A stretch of DNA of 64,000 nucleotides from Corallococcus macrosporus (GTDB lineage: Bacteria > Myxococcota > Myxococcia > Myxococcales > Myxococcaceae), in the NCBI RefSeq assembly GCF_017302985.1, contig NZ_JAFIMU010000017.1, positions 372,001 to 436,000 of the forward strand, read 5' to 3'. The first letter of the stretch is position 1; every line of letters starts with the position of its first letter. Shown here one piece after another: positions 54,193 to 62,949 of the stretch. The position numbers were made by a program, and so were the translations under genes. The notes under the pieces were generated by a model, which ran no database searches, was not told the origin of the DNA, and saw only the letters and a program-made list of their open reading frames with translations.

Positions 54193-54565
54193 ATGACGAC
54201 CGACGCCACCTCGGATGCGCGCTTCCAGTTCGAGCGCGTCACTCCAGGCCTATGACGTCATGCGCGCGGAGCCCGCGTGGTGGCGCGAGGAGCGGGACCC
54301 GGGGGCGCGCGGCATCGACCAGTACCTGGCGCACCCGGAGGACCTGGGACGGGGGCTGGGCACGCGGCTGGTGGCTCAGTTCGTGGCGAAGCTGTTCCTG
54401 GACCCGGCGGTGACGAAGGTTCAGACGGACCCCTCGCCGGACAACGCCCGCGCCATCCGGGCCTATGCGAAGGCAGGGTTCCAGCCGGTGCGGACGCTGG
54501 ACACCCCGGATGGGCCCGCGCTGCTGATGGTGGTCCGACGCCCTACGGTTACCGCTGCGATGTGA
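54193..54565 (+). pseudogene. Decayed GNAT acetyltransferase, AAC(6')-like
   Basis: The first 20 codons from ATG 54193 (TTDATSDARFQFERVTPGL) read as the N-terminus of an AAC(6')/GNAT protein and then stop. In the next frame the C-terminal half follows: PAWWREERDPGARGIDQYL, LGRGLGTRLVAQFVAKLF, QTDPSPDNARAIRAYAKAGF, DGPALLMVVRR. About 60-70 codons containing the central strands are missing at the join near 54250. It is a deletion product and cannot acetylate anything. Its end overlaps the last codons of the convergent glycosyltransferase gene. Confidence 0.7.
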
Positions 54566-55958
54566 GCCGCGTGTTCCCCGCCGTCCGCGTCGTCAGGTAG
54601 TCCGCTGGCAGCGGGGCGTCGGGGGCGGGCGCAGGCACGCTGGCCGGGGCCAGGAAGCGCCGCTCACCGAGCGCCAGTTGTTCCAGCGCATCGGACGCCG
54701 GGGCTTCTGTCCGCCGTGCCCGCAGCTCCGCGGACACCTGCTTCAGCCGCGCGTGCAGCGCGTGGTCCGACAGCAGCGCTTGCAGCCGCTCGCGGATGGC
54801 CTCCGGGGTCGCCTGGGCGAAGGGCAGGTGGTAGGCCAATCCCTGCTCGTGGGCCAGGTGCGCGTTGAGGGGCTGGTCGGAGAAGAGCGGGATGATCAGC
54901 ATCGGCACGCCGTGCCGGAGCGCCCGCCCCACCGTGCCCCAGCCGCCGTGGGTGATGACCGCCGCCACATGCGGGAACACCTGCTCGTGCGGCACGAAGC
55001 GCTCCACCCGCACATGGGCGCCCAGCCCCTCTGGAATCTTGCTGTCCCCGGACGTGGCCAGCACCGGCACCCCCATGGGGTCCACCGCCTTCAGGACCTT
55101 GCCCAGCAGGCCGCGATCCCCACCCACGGTCGTCGTGCTGACGAGCACGGTGCCGGGCAGCAGCCCCAGCGGCGCGTCCTCGCTGGCGCCCCCGTCGAAC
55201 GCGATGGGCCCGGAGAGCAACTGGTGGTCCCGGAGGGGGATGCCCTCCAGGAAGCCCGCGGGGACCATGGGGATGTTGAGCTGGGGTGACGCGAGCGCCT
55301 GGAAGAACTCCGCCTGCTTCGTGGCGCGCGGAGGCAACCCCAACTCCTTGCGCACGCGCCTCAGCGGCAGCACCCGGTCCATCAGCCAATGCGCCAGCCC
55401 GGGCACGTGCTTCCTCACCCACCGGCCCAGGGCCCACTTGCGCATGAGCAGCGGAAGCCCCGCCGCGTCGATGGCGCCTCCCGCATTGCAGAGGCTGGCC
55501 GACGGGATGCCCACCCGCTCCGCCGCGTAGCCCGCGCCCACGGAGAAGAAGTCGTAGACGACGCAGTCCACGCGCTCGTCGCGCAGCACCGGCTCCAGCT
55601 CCTGCGCGTAGTCGCGAGCGCTGTCCAGCCACGCGTTGCGGAAGCTGCGCAGCATGTGCTGCATGTACAGCACCCGCGAGCGCTTCGCCCACCAGGGCAG
55701 GGTGCCACTGGCGTGCGTCATCCGCTCGCCAATCTCCCGGTAGCGCTGGTAGGGCACCAGCTCCGCTCCGGCCGCCTCCACCTCTTCCCGCGCATCGCCG
55801 TCCGTGAACACCAGCACCCGGTGCCCCCGCGCGACCAGCTCCCGGGCCTGATCCAGCACCCGCAGCAGGTGGCCCTTCATCTTCCCCTTCCCGTGGAACG
55901 ACACCATCAGGAAGGTGGCGCGGCTCCCCACGCGCTCCGGAATCATTGCCATGGCCAT
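54549..55958 (-). CDS. GT1 (MGT/UGT-like) glycosyltransferase
   Basis: 469 residues. The N-terminal acceptor domain begins RATFLMVSFHGKGKMKGHLLRVLDQ. The C-terminal nucleotide-sugar domain contains VPHEQVFPHVAAVITHGGWGTVGRALRHGVPMLIIPLFSDQ, with the HGGWGT signature of macrolide and sterol glucosyltransferases. It would attach a sugar to a hydrophobic small molecule, either in secondary metabolism or in detoxification. Three in-frame ATGs lie close together at the start (MAMAMIPERV). The AT-rich upstream region probably carries its promoter. Confidence 0.85.
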   Translation of the reverse strand: MAMAMIPERVGSRATFLMVSFHGKGKMKGHLLRVLDQARELVARGHRVLVFTDGDAREEVEAAGAELVPYQRYREIGERMTHASGTLPWWAKRSRVLYMQHMLRSFRNAWLDSARDYAQELEPVLRDERVDCVVYDFFSVGAGYAAERVGIPSASLCNAGGAIDAAGLPLLMRKWALGRWVRKHVPGLAHWLMDRVLPLRRVRKELGLPPRATKQAEFFQALASPQLNIPMVPAGFLEGIPLRDHQLLSGPIAFDGGASEDAPLGLLPGTVLVSTTTVGGDRGLLGKVLKAVDPMGVPVLATSGDSKIPEGLGAHVRVERFVPHEQVFPHVAAVITHGGWGTVGRALRHGVPMLIIPLFSDQPLNAHLAHEQGLAYHLPFAQATPEAIRERLQALLSDHALHARLKQVSAELRARRTEAPASDALEQLALGERRFLAPASVPAPAPDAPLPADYLTTRTAGNTRLTSQR

Positions 55959-55998
55959 GCGGATACCCCGTTGGATGAGGGCCGCAGTCTAGCCATGA

Positions 55999-56054
55999 CC
56001 ACGCTTAAATGAGGAAATTCAGAAGTAGCTGGAATATCAGAAATATAAGCGTGG
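55999..56054. repeat. Inverted repeat in an AT-rich island
   Basis: CCACGCTTA (55999-56007) and TAAGCGTGG (56046-56054) are perfect 9-base complements flanking 38 AT-rich bases, in a region otherwise near 70% GC. It lies between the divergent start of the glycosyltransferase gene and the end of the peptidase gene. It may be a regulatory element, or the looped DNA may mark a promoter. Confidence 0.45.
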
Positions 56055-56060
56055 CATAAA

Positions 56061-56089
56061 ATGACGCGCGCCATTGGAACCGGCGCGCG
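56061..56089 (-). terminator. Intrinsic terminator after the C39-like peptidase gene
   Basis: On the minus strand CGCGCGCC and GGCGCGCG (8-bp stem, 9-base loop) are followed by TCATTTTATG. This lies about 50 bases past the gene end at 56135. Confidence 0.6.
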
Positions 56090-56134
56090 GATCCGCGACA
56101 AAAGTCCTTCGGAGGCGGAATCGCCTTGAAAGAC

Positions 56135-57337
56135 CTACAGCGCGGGCACCGGCCAGTCCCGGGGGTAGACGAGGTACGCGGTGCCTCCGGAGCGCGAGAG
56201 CCACAGCGGCTCCAGCTCCGAGCGGTAGTAGGTGCGCCGCACGGCGGTGTCACTGGCGGCCGCCGGGTCGTTCACCACGGGGTTGCCCACCGCGTCGAAG
56301 CCCGCGAGCACGAGGAGGTGGCCCGCGGTGGAGGGGATGGGCGCGCCGGTCAGCTCACCCTTGCCCCACGCGACGCTGAGGATGACGGGCACTCCCGCGG
56401 ACAGCCACGGCTCCAACTGCGCGAAGCTCGTGAAGCGCGCCACGTGCGCCTGGAAGCCCTGGCCCGCCGCGTACGCGGTGTTGAAGGGCCAGTTGCCGTG
56501 ACCGCCGTAATACCAGTCATACACACCGGCGACGGCCGCGCGCACGTTCGCCTCGCAGCCCCGCGTGTCCGCCGTCCAGTACTGGAGCACCATCGCCGTG
56601 GACGTGGGGCTGCACCAGACCTCGCCGCCGTCCGGGTAGACCATCTGCGAGCACCGCGGCACCGCGAGCACCTGGTTCCAGCGGGCCGGGTTGCCCGCGG
56701 GCACGGTGGGCCGTGTCTCCGGCGAGGTGGAGGTGGTGAGCGCGCTGGCGTGCAGCACGGGCGTGGCCACGCCGTTCGCGCTGAACAGCCGCGCCTTCAC
56801 CTGCCACGCGGTCGCGGCGCTCTTCTTCGCGGTGACGACGAGCGTGTCGATGGAGACCCTCGCCACGGTGTCCGCCTGCGAGTCCGCCGAGTGGCGCTGC
56901 ACCGTGGAGGCGTCCGAAGCCCAGACACCCAGGCTGAACCACTTCGTCCAGGCGCCGCCCACCTGCACACGCACGAGCGTCTCCACCCAGGTGCCCGTGG
57001 GCGTGGTGGCCTCCCAGGAGGCGATGGCCTCACGGAAGCCGAACGCGCTGGAGACGATAGGGCTCGTGGCCTCGCCCTGGAAGAAGGAGCCGCCGTTGTA
57101 ATAGGTGCCGCCGTAGTAGCCGCCCGGCCCGTAGGGGTCGGTGCCGGACCAGGACTGGCCTGGAAGCAACTGGAGCGAGCCATCCGCCGCGCGGGCCACG
57201 CCGCTGAGCTGCCAGGTGAGGAAGTCACCCCGGCTCGCCGCCCAGCGGGTAGAGGCGCTCTGGCCCGCCGTGGCCACCGAGGGGGCGAGCGCGAGGGTGA
57301 TGATCAGCGCAAGTACGGCCGTCCTGGACTGCGTCAT
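56135..57337 (-). CDS. Secreted C39-like peptidase
   Basis: 400 residues with GGGAGC before the ATG and a signal peptide (TAVLALIITLALAPSVATA). A beta-rich N-terminal domain of about 200 residues (WAASRGDFLTWQLSGV, ASWEATTPTGTWVETLVRVQV) precedes a papain-like peptidase C39 domain. That domain has Cys242 in EVWCSPTSTAMVLQYW, His340 in GHLLVLAGFD and Asn/Asp in VNDPAA. The nearest relatives are C39-like proteins of unknown substrate in Actinobacteria and Myxococcota. Since it is not fused to an ABC transporter, a free secreted protease or peptidoglycan-related amidase is more likely than bacteriocin processing. Confidence 0.82.
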   Translation of the reverse strand: MTQSRTAVLALIITLALAPSVATAGQSASTRWAASRGDFLTWQLSGVARAADGSLQLLPGQSWSGTDPYGPGGYYGGTYYNGGSFFQGEATSPIVSSAFGFREAIASWEATTPTGTWVETLVRVQVGGAWTKWFSLGVWASDASTVQRHSADSQADTVARVSIDTLVVTAKKSAATAWQVKARLFSANGVATPVLHASALTTSTSPETRPTVPAGNPARWNQVLAVPRCSQMVYPDGGEVWCSPTSTAMVLQYWTADTRGCEANVRAAVAGVYDWYYGGHGNWPFNTAYAAGQGFQAHVARFTSFAQLEPWLSAGVPVILSVAWGKGELTGAPIPSTAGHLLVLAGFDAVGNPVVNDPAAASDTAVRRTYYRSELEPLWLSRSGGTAYLVYPRDWPVPAL

Positions 57338-57500
57338 GGATGCTCCCGGGGATGCGAGGGCGGACCACGACAGCAGCTCCCGCGGAGGATGTCCCCCTTG
57401 CGGACCTGGATGAATGGCTGGCATTGAACATCTCCCCGGGAGCAGCCACAGCCCCAATGGCTGGCTCAACCGTTGCTCATGTCCTCCCTTCGTGGTCCCA

Positions 57501-57507
57501 GAGGGAG
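57501..57507 (+). promoter_or_regulatory. Shine-Dalgarno deciding a GTG start
   Basis: GAGGGAG lies 7 bases before GTG 57515 and is the only ribosome site near the in-frame alternatives at 57473 and 57479. Confidence 0.6.
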
Positions 57508-57514
57508 CGTCAGC

Positions 57515-60500
57515 GTGAGACGAATGACAATCGCAGGGATGTTGTGGGGAATGGGAGTGGTGCTCGCGACCCTGAGTGGGTGCGGAGCGCCACTGACAGG
57601 GGAAGAAGGTTCACCTGAAACCGGGGCGGAAACCGCCGGCACGGAGCGCGCGGCGCTCACGACGCGGACGGTCGTGCTGACGCCCACGGAGGACGCGCAT
57701 GTGGAGGCCGCGTCCCCGAACACGAGCTTCGGCGGTTCCTCCACCTTGAAGGTCTCACGAACTCCCGAGGCGCTGACGTACCTGCGCTTCTCCGGGGCCG
57801 CGCTCCCCGTCTCTGGGACGGTGACGTCCGCGAGGCTGCGCCTGTTCGCGATGAACAACGCGGCCCAGGGCGTCACCGTGCACGACTCGCCGGGCGTGCA
57901 CATCTGGGACGAAAGCGTGACGTGGAACACCCGGCCGGACTGGAGCGACGCCTGGCTCTCCTCGAGCGAGGGGCCCGTGCGAAGCGGGACCTGGGTGGAG
58001 CTCGACGTGTCGGGCATGTACATCCCCAGCCGCTACTACAGCGTCGACATGCTCCTGTCGGCCAAGGGCACGGACAGCCTCACGTTCGGCTCGAGCGAGT
58101 CCTTCGAGTACAAGCCGCAGCTCGTCCTCACCGTGGAGTCCGCCGAGGACAACCCACCGCCGCCGCCCGCGCCGCTCACGCTCTCCGGAGCGCCGGTCTT
58201 GTTCTCCGCGAGCGGCGACACGTTCGTCGACGCGGAGAGTCCAGGGACGGCGTATGGCGGCGCCACGACGTTCAAGGTGGACAGCGCCCCCATGCAGGAG
58301 GCCTACCTGCGCTTCCCGGTGCAGGGGCTGACGGAGGCCGTGCAGCGCGCGGTGCTGCGCCTGTACGTGAGCTCGGGGTCGGATGATGGCCCGGCCGTGT
58401 ACGCGCTGACGGGGCTGCCGTGGAGCGAGGCCAGCGTCACGTGGAGCTCGCGGCCGGCCCGCACGGGCAGCCCGGTGGAGGACGCGCAGGGGCTCGCGAC
58501 GGGGAGCTGGGTGGACTACGACGTGACGGACCTGGTGCGTGGCAACGGGGACGTGACGTTCGGGCTGTACCCGACCTCCAGCGACGGCGTGACGTTCTAT
58601 TCGCGGGAGAGCGCGGATGCGTCGCTCCGTCCCCGGCTGCTCGTCTGGACGGGCGCGGCGAAGACGGCCCCGACGGACGCGTGTTTGACTCGCACGGAGT
58701 ATGTCGAGGTCCCCGTCAGCGCGCTGCACGACACCTACGCCGCGGCGGATGCGCCGGACCAGAAGTTCCAGCACCACGCCTCGCTGCGGGTGGACGGGGA
58801 TCCCCGCGCGGAGGCCTTCCTCCGCTTCGACGTCCAGCCGCGGCCGGAGCGCATCCAGCGGGTGGCGCTGCGCCTGTATGCCATTGACGGCACGGGCAAC
58901 GGGCCCCGGCTCTACCGGGCGTCGACGTTCGACGGGGCGACGACGGACTGGAACCACCGCCCGGCGACAGTGGGCGAGCCGCTGGTGGACCTGGGTGCCG
59001 TCGCGCGGGATTCGTGGGTGGAATTGGACGTGACGAACACCGTGACGGCCTCCGGAACGTATGCGTTCGCGCTGCTGCCGGACAGCACCAACAGCGTGGG
59101 CTTCGTCTCCACGGACGCGGAAGAGCGCCACATCCTCGGGGGCGCGCCCCGGCTGGTCATCACGTATGAGAGCAACCCGTTCTGCTCGTACCGGGGCACG
59201 AAGCCTTCGGGGACCACGGCCTGGGTGCGTCAGGACGGCGGCGCGCAGGCGGAGACTCCCCAGCACGTGGCGCCCGCGCCGGATGGCGGGTTCGCGGTCG
59301 TCACCCGGCTCTACGGCACGGGGACCCCGCTCGCCCCGTCAGGCCACACCGTCACCCTGCACCGTGCGGATGGCAGCATCGCGTGGACGCGCTCCTTCCC
59401 GCAGGCAGGGGTGCTGTTGGAGAAGGTGGTGGTGACCACGGTGGGCAACGTGCTGGTCGCCGGCAGCTACAACGGGGCACCGGACCTGGGCAAGGGGCCG
59501 CTGCCCCAGGGCTCCGGCATGGTGGTGATGAAGCTCAAGCCTGACGGCACTGTGGACTGGACGCGCGGCTTCCGGGCCTGGTTCGGTGACCCGAGCGATC
59601 CGGAGAACTACTACGACAACCCGATGGAGGTGCTCGACCTGGCCACGGATGCGCATGGCAGCGCGGTGGTCGTCGGCACGTTCTGGGGCTACACGGACTT
59701 CGGCAACGGGCCGCTGTATTCGGGCAAGCCGTTCCCGTACGACGACACGTACCCGAACTCCTACGTGCTGAAGCTCCAGTGGGATGGCGCGCACCTCTGG
59801 TCGCGCGCGCTGGTCGGGACGAACCTGGTGGGCACACGGGCCAACAGCGTCGCCGTGGACGCCAGCGAGGGCGTCATCGTGGGCGGTCAGGCGGCCAGCA
59901 ACACCGACTTCGGTGGCGGCACCGTCGCGGAGCGCGGAGGCTTCGTCGCCCGGTATGGCGTCGGAGGCGAATTCGGCTGGGCGCGGGTGATGAGCATGCG
60001 GTACGGCGAGGTGACCTCCGTGGGCGTGCTGCCCGACCAGCGCATCGCCTTCACCGGGAACTTCAATGGGTACCTGTCGTTCGCAGGGCAGCAGTACGTC
60101 AGCCGCGAGCCAGAGGAATATGAAGGGACCCGGGACGCGCTCGTGGGCGTGCTCACCGCTACGGGTGGGGACGTGGCCCTCCGGCAGTTCGCGCACGGCG
60201 GGTTCACGGACATGGTGGTGGACGGAGCCGGGAACATCGTGACGATCCAGTCCGGCGCGGGGAACCTCGTCGGGTTGGGCGACGTCGGCTGGAGCCAGGA
60301 TGAACGGCCCCGGCCCACGCTGGCGGCCTTCGGTCCCGGGCTGGAGTCCCGGTGGGTCCGCGTGCTGGGGCTCACGTCCACGTATGCGCTCCACCTGGCG
60401 TCCTCCCCGGATGGCGTCGTGGTGGCGGGCAGCCTGCAGGAGGCGCTCGAGATGGACGGCACCTGGTACACGCCGCGGTCCCGGCGCTCCGACGTGCTGC

Positions 60501-60520
60501 TGTTCAAGCTGCGCAAGTAG
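57515..60520 (+). CDS. Lipoprotein with three DNRLRE (CBM96-like) domains and a beta-propeller-like C-terminal half
   Basis: 1001 residues from a GTG start. The signal ends in the lipobox LSGC. Three DNRLRE-type domains of about 165 residues follow, each with the pattern DTYV-x-P/S-x-x-x-FGG, TYLRF and SWVE-LDVT (TTWNTRP, WSSRPA, WNHRPA at equivalent sites). Residues about 530-1001 contain repeats such as DLGKGPLPQ, VVKLKPDGTVDWTR and ANSVAVDASEGVIVGG, the signature of SBBP/beta-propeller repeats common in myxobacterial surface proteins. It is likely a large surface-attached binding protein; no enzyme domain is seen. Confidence 0.75.
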   Translation: MRRMTIAGMLWGMGVVLATLSGCGAPLTGEEGSPETGAETAGTERAALTTRTVVLTPTEDAHVEAASPNTSFGGSSTLKVSRTPEALTYLRFSGAALPVSGTVTSARLRLFAMNNAAQGVTVHDSPGVHIWDESVTWNTRPDWSDAWLSSSEGPVRSGTWVELDVSGMYIPSRYYSVDMLLSAKGTDSLTFGSSESFEYKPQLVLTVESAEDNPPPPPAPLTLSGAPVLFSASGDTFVDAESPGTAYGGATTFKVDSAPMQEAYLRFPVQGLTEAVQRAVLRLYVSSGSDDGPAVYALTGLPWSEASVTWSSRPARTGSPVEDAQGLATGSWVDYDVTDLVRGNGDVTFGLYPTSSDGVTFYSRESADASLRPRLLVWTGAAKTAPTDACLTRTEYVEVPVSALHDTYAAADAPDQKFQHHASLRVDGDPRAEAFLRFDVQPRPERIQRVALRLYAIDGTGNGPRLYRASTFDGATTDWNHRPATVGEPLVDLGAVARDSWVELDVTNTVTASGTYAFALLPDSTNSVGFVSTDAEERHILGGAPRLVITYESNPFCSYRGTKPSGTTAWVRQDGGAQAETPQHVAPAPDGGFAVVTRLYGTGTPLAPSGHTVTLHRADGSIAWTRSFPQAGVLLEKVVVTTVGNVLVAGSYNGAPDLGKGPLPQGSGMVVMKLKPDGTVDWTRGFRAWFGDPSDPENYYDNPMEVLDLATDAHGSAVVVGTFWGYTDFGNGPLYSGKPFPYDDTYPNSYVLKLQWDGAHLWSRALVGTNLVGTRANSVAVDASEGVIVGGQAASNTDFGGGTVAERGGFVARYGVGGEFGWARVMSMRYGEVTSVGVLPDQRIAFTGNFNGYLSFAGQQYVSREPEEYEGTRDALVGVLTATGGDVALRQFAHGGFTDMVVDGAGNIVTIQSGAGNLVGLGDVGWSQDERPRPTLAAFGPGLESRWVRVLGLTSTYALHLASSPDGVVVAGSLQEALEMDGTWYTPRSRRSDVLLFKLRK

Positions 60521-60529
60521 GCCGCCGTG

Positions 60530-60565
60530 CCTCGGGGCTCCCGCATCCGAGCGGGGGCCCCGAGG
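60530..60565 (+). terminator. Hairpin after the DNRLRE gene
   Basis: CCTCGGGGC pairs perfectly with GCCCCGAGG, followed by a second hairpin (GTGCCC/GGGCAC, 60573-60589). There is no clear T-tract, but the pair directly follows the stop codon. Confidence 0.5.
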
Positions 60566-60731
60566 ACGTGCCGTGCCCTGCTTGGGCACGCCCTCCCTCA
60601 AACCAAGTGGGCGACGAAGCATGACCCAAGCAGGTCGCGGTCCCGTTCTCATCCCCGCTGGAGGGGCACACTGAGGGCACATGCGGCTCACCAGGGGTGA
60701 TCCGCTCGCGGCCCCCTGGGAGTTCCACCCC

Positions 60732-60757
60732 AAAAACCGAGCGCCCGCCTCGCTCGG
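60732..60757 (-). terminator. Intrinsic terminator of the GH99-like gene
   Basis: Read on the minus strand, CCGAGCG and CGCTCGG form a 7-bp stem with a 7-base loop followed directly by TTTTT. It lies about 50 bases past the stop at 60810 and is the clearest intrinsic terminator in the window. Confidence 0.7.
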
Positions 60758-60809
60758 GAAGCGCCGCGCCCCAAGCAAACTCGCTCCTGCACTTTGACAG
60801 CGCCGGGGC

Positions 60810-62618
60810 TCACGGCCCGTTCGGCAAATTCGGCACGACGAGAAGCTGGTAATCGCCGCCGGAGGGTCCTCTGTAGATTTCCTGGTTCCCGAAGGAGAAC
60901 GTCCCGCTGTTGTTGAGCAAGAAGATGTATCCCGTCGTGGAATCACGCATCCCGATGTCCTGCCTGTTGTCACCGTCCCAATCGCCGGTGATGGGCTGGT
61001 AGTTCGAACCCGGTACCCAGGGGAAAGTGAGCGCGTTCGAATAGGTGTAGGGGGTGATCCAGTGCGCGAGGTACCACGCGCCATTGGCGGTATCGCGCAG
61101 CCCGATATCGGTATGGCCGTTCTGGTCGAAGTCCCCGATAAAGGGCTGGTAGTTTCCACCGGCCGCCCAAGTGAAGTTGTTGTTGTGCGTGTACGTGTAG
61201 GGCCCCACCTGGCGGGCGAAGTGCCAGGCGCCGGTTGTGGTGTCACGCAGGCCGATGTCGGTGCGCCCGTCGTTATCGAAGTCGGCGACGAGGGGCTGGA
61301 AGTGCGCGCCCACGGCCCAGGTGAAGCTCACCGTGTTCGAGTACGCATACGGAGAAATTCGCCGCGCGAAGTGCCACACGCCGTTTCGCACGTCTCGCAC
61401 GGCGATGTCGCTGTATCCATCGTTATCGAAGTCGCCGGTGATGGGCTGATACTGGCTTCCGGCTGCCCACGGGAACGTCGTGGTGAAGTTCGAGCCCCCG
61501 AGGTCGTTGCCGCCCCCATAGTACTTGAACAACCAGTTGCCCGAACTGATGCTCCGGAGCACGAAGTTCGGAGCATTTCGCTTGTACTGCTTCACCTTCG
61601 CCTTGAGCTGGTCGTAATAAAAGGTGCCGTGTCCGCCATGCATCGGCTCGAAGTCCGAGGAGAACTCCGGATTCCACTCGTCGGTCAGGAGCGGGCGCAG
61701 GCGCGGATACACGCTGGACAAGCTGCCGGTGTTCACGTTCTGCGAGCCCCACTCGTTCCATCCGGTCACGAAGACGTAGGTGGGGTTGATGCCCGTCACG
61801 CTCGACCACTGCTCGTCCAGGGTGGCACCGCCACGGCGCCCCACCGCATTGCCGCGGCAACTGTTCATGTATTCCGCCTGGGTCGCCGGCACCACGGAGA
61901 TTTCCTCGGGCCAGCCGTTGTTTGAGTAGTACGGCTGCGGCGTTTGCTCCTTGAACGACCAAGTGGCGGTGCTGTTTCGCAGTCCTGCGATGGGTTTGCA
62001 CGTGAACTGGGTTGCTCCGGTGCAGTCATTGGACATCAGGAGCGGCTTGCCGCCCACGTGGAAGAAGAGGCTGGCGGGAAATGTCGTGTAGAACGTGTTG
62101 TAGAGGGTCGAGTGCGAGCCCCCTGAGTTGAAGAAGGCCACCTTTGGTGTGGCTTGGCCCGCAGCCAGCCGTTCTCGAAAGCGTATCAGCAATGTGCTGG
62201 TGGCATCGTTGAAACGCGAGTCCCCGATGTTGCTGTTCGAGTAGTCGATGGTGATGAAGTCAATTCCGGCAGCGGCAAGGAGGCTCGCGTGATTGTCGAT
62301 GAGCGCATTGTTCGCGGTGCCGTCCGCCTTGCGGAATCGGTACTGGTTGATGTCCCCGTTGAACAGCGCGGGCGAGCCCCACCAGTGGTAGGACGAGTAG
62401 GGGCACTCCGCCACCGACTGATCCGCTACAGGACAGCTCGCGTCGTAGGGGGCTGGAAGTTGGCACCACGCATTCGTCGGCCCGAAAATCGATAGCCAAT
62501 AGTCCGCCCACGTCTCATACAAGATGGTGACGAATTTGTTCTGTGTAGGCGCCGCGTGGGCAGGGCTGGCGAGAACGAGGCAGGACACAGTCAGGGTGGA
62601 CAAATTTAGAAATCTCAT
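60810..62618 (-). CDS. Secreted GH99-like protein with C-terminal FG-GAP-type repeats
   Basis: 602 residues with a signal peptide (LTVSCLVLASPAHA). The N-terminal half is a TIM barrel like the GH99/GH71 glycoside hydrolase clan: FVTILYETWADYW, GIDFITIDYSN, VAFFNSGG, YVFVTGWNEWGSQN. The C-terminal 230 residues contain four imperfect repeats of about 48 residues with GDFDNDGYSDIAVRD and WHFARRISPYAYS, an FG-GAP/VCBS-like propeller with calcium-binding D-x-D-x-D-G sites. The enzyme could cleave alpha-mannan or alpha-glucan; the repeats may bind polysaccharide. GGAGAA precedes the start. The composition is less GC-rich than its neighbours, suggesting transfer. Confidence 0.78.
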   Translation of the reverse strand: MRFLNLSTLTVSCLVLASPAHAAPTQNKFVTILYETWADYWLSIFGPTNAWCQLPAPYDASCPVADQSVAECPYSSYHWWGSPALFNGDINQYRFRKADGTANNALIDNHASLLAAAGIDFITIDYSNSNIGDSRFNDATSTLLIRFRERLAAGQATPKVAFFNSGGSHSTLYNTFYTTFPASLFFHVGGKPLLMSNDCTGATQFTCKPIAGLRNSTATWSFKEQTPQPYYSNNGWPEEISVVPATQAEYMNSCRGNAVGRRGGATLDEQWSSVTGINPTYVFVTGWNEWGSQNVNTGSLSSVYPRLRPLLTDEWNPEFSSDFEPMHGGHGTFYYDQLKAKVKQYKRNAPNFVLRSISSGNWLFKYYGGGNDLGGSNFTTTFPWAAGSQYQPITGDFDNDGYSDIAVRDVRNGVWHFARRISPYAYSNTVSFTWAVGAHFQPLVADFDNDGRTDIGLRDTTTGAWHFARQVGPYTYTHNNNFTWAAGGNYQPFIGDFDQNGHTDIGLRDTANGAWYLAHWITPYTYSNALTFPWVPGSNYQPITGDWDGDNRQDIGMRDSTTGYIFLLNNSGTFSFGNQEIYRGPSGGDYQLLVVPNLPNGP

Positions 62619-62949
62619 ATTTCAAGTTTCTCCGGTATTGCTTGGAGTGTCAAAAGGGTCGCGTCTGTTCCCCCAGGCAGGTGAGGAGGACGTTCGGCTT
62701 CGACGTGTTCGCCTGCGTGCGGTGTGAAGGCAGGCGCACGCCGCTTTGGGCAAAAGGCGCCAGTAGTGCACGCTGAGAGCACATGATGAGGTTGTTTCCG
62801 CCAGCCGCTCTGCGTGAGCACCGGCAACAAGTTGGGCTGCTAAACGACCGCGCATGAATCCCGATCGGCTCGGAGGGTAGGCAGGCGCTGGGAGCTGAAG
62901 GAAAGGGGCAGGAGCTCGCGCCGTTCGGCCTTGTGTGCGCAAGAACCGG
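62619..62949. other. Intergenic region before the IS630 transposase, no gene seen
   Basis: 331 bases without a convincing frame. It should hold the promoter of the GH99-like gene (62619 onward, minus) and the left end of the IS element. I could not fix a terminal inverted repeat, because the right end of the element is outside the window. Confidence 0.5.
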
